Below are positions 61,201 to 64,000 of a DNA stretch of 64,000 nucleotides, in pieces. Position 1 is the stretch's first letter. The number at the start of each line of letters is the position of its first letter. Position numbers and translations under genes: made by a program. The notes below the pieces were generated by a model. It did not search any database. It saw only the letters and a program-made list of their open reading frames with translations, and was not told where the DNA came from. This DNA comes from Mangrovimonas xylaniphaga (GTDB lineage Bacteria; Bacteroidota; Bacteroidia; Flavobacteriales; Flavobacteriaceae). The stretch lies in assembly GCF_001280435.1 (NCBI RefSeq), contig NZ_LBIP01000021.1, positions 114,142 through 178,141 of the forward strand, written 5' to 3'.

Positions 61201-64000
61201 AGAGGAGAGTAATCTTTTCCTGCATAAGCTAAACTAGTTTCTATATCAATAAATTCGGTACCATCATCGTTATTGGTCCTACATCCATTTACCAGAGATG
61301 TAACACCATATGTTCTAATTCCTGGAGTAATTGGGGTTACAGTTGCTGTGGAACCAACAGCGATTACATTATTGTCTTCGTCTGTCCATTCCAACTCCTC
61401 TTCCACATAGGCATATGCAAACCCTACTTTATCTACGGCCCAACCACTGGATAGGTCTGTACCTTTTCCTTTTCCTCCACAGCTTACATTGTTGGGATTT
61501 TGAAAATAACTGTTGTCAATTGTTCCACATGAGTCCCCTCCAAAGAACTTAAACATTACTCTAAGACCTGAAAGCCCTGCATAAGGTCCTAAATCTATTG
61601 AGGCAGGAACCATTCGTGGAGATGTTTGGCCTATACAGCCGGCATTACCTGTTCCTTCAGCCAAAACTACTCCAGATGTTGTAGGTTCACCATCTTGTGA
61701 GTCGAAATCATAATTTTCTATCGTAGATAATTGAACGGTGTAAGTGTTTCCCGAGTCAAAAGATAGCCAAATTTCCCCATAGCCATTTCCACAAAAGTAG
61801 AAGCTAGTGTCAAAGGTTAAAATAGCTTCGCTAGATGTCATTCCAATAGTGGTAAATACAGGTGTTTCTAGAGTTGTATTATTGCCAGCTCCATTTGCCA
61901 TGGCGAATTTTGTATTATCAGTGGTATCATAATTAATTCCACTAAATATTTGGTTATTGTTAGAGTTGGTTTCTTTCCATGTTGGTTGCGTGGTGGTATT
62001 TCCACTTGCCGGGAAGAAGCCATCTTGACCATCTACCCTCCAGCCATCAGGTTGTGCGTAATTAAATTCTCCTCCTTCACCAAATTGACCATTTGGTTGA
62101 TCAAAAAAGCTAATAGCATTTACAGTTACAGAGTCTCCTAAACATATCAAGGTATTTGTATAGTCGACAATCGTTGGTGGTTCATCGGGTGGTAAAAATC
62201 TAACATATACTTCAGCTGTTGTTTTGTAATTGCCACTGTCAGGGTCGATAATATATGCTCTTACAAAAGTATCGTTGGATATATTGGCTAGGATGTAGGT
62301 TAAAGTGCCTCCAGAATTTCCTAAAGTATTCCATGTTTCCCCATAATTATAGGATGCTTCCCAATGTACTACATCAGTAGCCTGTAAATTGTATGGAGCA
62401 ATACCTTGTAAATTGAAGCTTACTTTTACTGCTTCTTGTGATTCTCCAGGACAGGCCGTAACCTCTACTAATGGCCCAGGAGGTTGTGGATTGTCCGGAA
62501 TAGGATCAATAATTTCGCCTGTGATATAAGTGAACAAATTCTTAGGAGGTTCAACAGTGATTGTAGGTGTGCAGGTGCTTACGTTGCCGTTTATATCAGT
62601 AATTGTTAAAGTAGTTGTTGTGGTGTACAATAGGCCGTCTTCAGCTTCTTTAAACACATTGGGGGATACTGTCATGGAGGCAATACCACAAGCGTCATAA
62701 GATCCGTTGTCTACATCTTCAGGTTCAATGAAGGCGTCTCTAGTAATGGCGTCCAATACTACTACAAAATCATTGCATTGCATTGTTGGGGGAGTTTTAT
62801 CTACAACCGTCACTATTGCGGTACAGCTATCACTGTTTCCTGCATTATCATAAGCTGTAAAAATAACTGTATTAGCCCCTACATTACTACAGTTAAAAGA
62901 ACTTGGGTTAACCGTCATGTTTGCTACTCCACAATTGTCTGTAGATCCATTGTTAATATTGTCAGCAAAAATATTGACGGTTCCATTCGGACTTAAAATA
63001 GCGGTGTAATTCTGGCAAGAGGCAATTGGAGCTTCATTATCCGAAGGAATAACTTCAAAAGAACAGGTGCTTATATTGTTTGAACTGTCAGTTGCAGTAA
63101 GTGTTACAGTTACAGCCCCATTTAACAAAGATCCGGAAAGTGGGCTTTGAGTTACAACTACATTGTTATCACAGTTGTCAGAAGTGGAAGCAAGAGAGGT
63201 GTAATCTTGAAGTGTAAATTGGCAGTTGTTTTCAAAACTTACGTTTTGATCTGGAGGGCAGCTAATATTGGGGTTTTCGTTGTCTTCAATTGTGATGGTT
63301 TGGGAGCATTGCGTTGAATTTCCAGCATAATCGGTGACAATCCAAGTTATTGTAGTGTCTCCAATAGGAAATACATAGCTTGAAGGAGAGATGGTTGTTT
63401 CTCCAATTTTTGCAATAACTGATTTTACCCCACAATTATCAGAAGTAGAAGGAGTGCTTATAGAAGCTGTAGCTGTACAGTTTCCAGTCCCATCATTACT
63501 GGTTCCAATTGTCATATTGTTTGGACATGTTATTGTTGGAGCTTGTGTGTCGTTAACTGTTACTGTGAACGAACATGAAGTGTTGTTGTTTGAACTGTCT
63601 GTTATAGTATAAGTTACCGTGGTTGTTCCAACAGGAAAAGTATCTCCTGAATCATGAGTACTTGAAATAGTGAAGCCTGTACAATTATCATTTCCTGTAG
63701 GTTCGGTCCAAGTGGCTACGGCACCACAAATATTATTGTCATTGTTTAAGGTAATGTTTGAAGGGCATGTTATAGTTGGATCCTCATTATCTGTTACGGT
63801 CACGGTCATGGAGTCCGTAGCGGTCAGGGTTGCCCCATCGGTAACGGTATATGTAATTGTAGTTGTCCCTATCGGGAATGTATATGTTCCGACCTGTCCA
63901 GAACCGGTATCGTTTACAGCACCGGTCATTACCCATGCAATTGAGCTTACGGAACAATTATCGTTGAAAGAGGCATCTGTAATAGCAACATCTACAGAAC
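58209..64000 (-). CDS. Giant secreted protein with HYR repeats, LamG and T9SS type A tail (cut by right edge)
   Basis: At least 1930 residues; the frame stays open to the right edge (translation at the edge SVDVAITDASFNDNCSV), so the N-terminus with the signal peptide is outside. From N to C: six HYR-like domains (each about 75-85 residues, pattern TDNCG ... FPIGTTTVTYTVTDxxGN ... C, then DxxxPTITCP), a linker, an Ig-like domain with CPGES, a jelly-roll/MAM-like region rich in Gly, Asn and Cys (about 61350-62100), an Ig-like domain, a LamG domain (IDFDGYNDYVTF ... FHGWVDELRIWNKSL), the YNYNYWSSPVSPI region, and a type A T9SS tail ending NKKAIIKQ. The last 880 or so residues closely match the neighbouring giant. 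Probably a surface or released adhesin. The internal Met near 63929 is not the start. Confidence 0.9.
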   Translation of the reverse strand, partial: SVDVAITDASFNDNCSVSSIAWVMTGAVNDTGSGQVGTYTFPIGTTTITYTVTDGATLTATDSMTVTVTDNEDPTITCPSNITLNNDNNICGAVATWTEPTGNDNCTGFTISSTHDSGDTFPVGTTTVTYTITDSSNNNTSCSFTVTVNDTQAPTITCPNNMTIGTSNDGTGNCTATASISTPSTSDNCGVKSVIAKIGETTISPSSYVFPIGDTTITWIVTDYAGNSTQCSQTITIEDNENPNISCPPDQNVSFENNCQFTLQDYTSLASTSDNCDNNVVVTQSPLSGSLLNGAVTVTLTATDSSNNISTCSFEVIPSDNEAPIASCQNYTAILSPNGTVNIFADNINNGSTDNCGVANMTVNPSSFNCSNVGANTVIFTAYDNAGNSDSCTAIVTVVDKTPPTMQCNDFVVVLDAITRDAFIEPEDVDNGSYDACGIASMTVSPNVFKEAEDGLLYTTTTTLTITDINGNVSTCTPTITVEPPKNLFTYITGEIIDPIPDNPQPPGPLVEVTACPGESQEAVKVSFNLQGIAPYNLQATDVVHWEASYNYGETWNTLGNSGGTLTYILANISNDTFVRAYIIDPDSGNYKTTAEVYVRFLPPDEPPTIVDYTNTLICLGDSVTVNAISFFDQPNGQFGEGGEFNYAQPDGWRVDGQDGFFPASGNTTTQPTWKETNSNNNQIFSGINYDTTDNTKFAMANGAGNNTTLETPVFTTIGMTSSEAILTFDTSFYFCGNGYGEIWLSFDSGNTYTVQLSTIENYDFDSQDGEPTTSGVVLAEGTGNAGCIGQTSPRMVPASIDLGPYAGLSGLRVMFKFFGGDSCGTIDNSYFQNPNNVSCGGKGKGTDLSSGWAVDKVGFAYAYVEEELEWTDEDNNVIAVGSTATVTPITPGIRTYGVTSLVNGCRTNNDDGTEFIDIETSLAYAGKDYSPLDSECGENTLQLNAYDNSKTAVQNHAKGAWTENLYVVPNTINGDTDYLGTGMGGTWSVINSSFESCGTSAVFSSDSDPDAIFTADPGTYTLRWTLDNGCFDEVNVVIKDCPTIDFDGYNDYVTFKNNYNLNSEFSIEIWAKPNSIDGTRTVFSRKDAESKTSGYDLSILNGEIIFSWSNASGSGSVTSNGNKISTNRWYHLAVTFDGSLYSLYVDGIKLGTSSGAAPDNTSSNIEALLGAMDRANPKTPTNYFHGWVDELRIWNKSLNSEHIHQMMNQEIQALGSDIGGVVITNKISGPDYDNDGIDDDPLLWDNLMGYYRMNLVCGDLSAYKGVSGRLRNITSSQQQTAPLPYLTSKAGNWNNTANTASPWLHYTVWDYPNSSGINGEKIDWNIVKSSHNVISDTQDLTLLGLLVNTGEITITNTGIQDETNSGHGLWITHYLKLNGQIDLVGESQLVQKRYNTDQLNESVLDPTSSGFIERDQQGTYNLYNYNYWSSPVSPINSGFNADYSVGAILMDGTDSANPKTITWTSGKDASPTSPITMSSRWIHKFNGAANTYSTWSRVGNTGSIETGSGFTMKGSGTSNEYQNYVFKGTPHNGLIENPLAINDEIFLGNPYPSSIDALEFIKDNIPGPNANPGSSNSIDGTLQFWIHYNTNNSHNLQEYEGGFALYNLLNEGVPPVSSQNVSTDGYWISGLGSSDLKPGQFIPVGLGFVTTAVEEGMGGVVKFENDQRFFKRESNPSESIFLRQVNNQEKQNQNSSSDPIKKIILSAKTPEGTIRTLLLGFVSNAIVTDGFDYGYDARNLDSYPSDISWSINEQPFIIQGVGEFNFTKQYPLIVDIATSGTIEISLLELKNFNEDINVYIYDSLMGTFSPINDISFQTVLNKGEYTNRFFIAFQDENALAIEDYKHQSVTMNYLYNSKEIHIKTPENLNVKQVYLTNIIGQTVKSWNPTNISISNDFKIPIKNISDGNYIIKIVTDRGVFNKKAIIKQ
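62545..64000 (-). repeat. Six HYR-type protein repeats (open at right edge)
   Basis: Six coding repeats of the hyalin (HYR) type, each about 75-85 residues, with conserved DNC, a FPxGTTTVTYTVTD strand and a CP at the junction. The first is incomplete at the window edge, so more may follow beyond it. Boundaries are approximate. Confidence 0.8.

Overview
The window is an AT-rich stretch of a Bacteroidota chromosome, almost certainly a marine member of the Flavobacteriaceae. The evidence is type IX secretion (T9SS) sorting domains, a PUR-family DUF3276 protein, a long-form NusB, DUF6090, DUF3570 and DUF4266 proteins, weak or absent Shine-Dalgarno sequences, and promoters of the Bacteroidota type (TAnnTTTG at -7, with TTG about 19 bases upstream). 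No insertion sequence, prophage, CRISPR array or rRNA was seen.

Layout. 1-1163: start of purB and a HEAT-like protein (minus). 1201-6298: a haem-binding domain protein coupled to a glycosyltransferase, then a large secreted C-type-lectin/Ig-like protein with a type B sorting tail. 6301-11139 (minus): DUF6090 protein, DinB-like protein, GH2 glycosidase lipoprotein, thiol-redox protein. 11267-13546: CsaA-like protein, SBF transporter, PlsC-like acyltransferase. 13644-15879 (minus): PUR protein and an ABC exporter. 16016-19012: leucine-type dehydrogenase, then nusB, a DUF1573 lipoprotein and yajC. 19088-20997 (minus): YdeI-like protein and pepT. 21119-23670: pyrD, a LysE-type exporter and an HMG-CoA-lyase-like enzyme. 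23833-26772: a compact four-gene cassette of thioredoxin, ApbE flavin transferase, DUF4266 and DUF3570. 26807-29074: a secreted hypothetical protein and guaB. 29150-35301 (minus): ndh, several hypotheticals, an M1 aminopeptidase lipoprotein, and a small SRPBCC/hypothetical pair. 35510-40716: three periplasmic-chaperone-type genes (parvulin, lipoprotein, SurA-like) ending in a MoxR ATPase. 40985-46206: two different aconitases side by side. 46298-48847: TlpA-type thioredoxin, three tRNAs (Lys-Leu-Lys), aroK, a PyrR-like phosphoribosyltransferase and an S4 protein. 49046-49978: FKBP lipoprotein. 50062-64000 (minus): an orphan T9SS tail remnant and two giant secreted adhesin-like proteins, the second running off the right edge.

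Most of the window is housekeeping: purine and pyrimidine synthesis, the TCA cycle, envelope protein folding, and respiration through NDH-2. The accessory interest lies in three places. One is the tandem giant T9SS proteins, which share a C-terminal half of about 870 residues but carry different repeat-built N-terminal halves (SprB-type against HYR-type). The second is the ApbE/thioredoxin/DUF4266/DUF3570 cassette, where the DUF3570 barrel carries an SGAS motif resembling an ApbE flavinylation site. The third is a promoterless, start-less T9SS tail remnant downstream of the giants.

Start codons were often moved inward from the longest open frame, using signal peptides, -7 elements and family starts. 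Several genes appear to use TTG or GTG. Family names come from recognised sequence motifs; no database search was possible.
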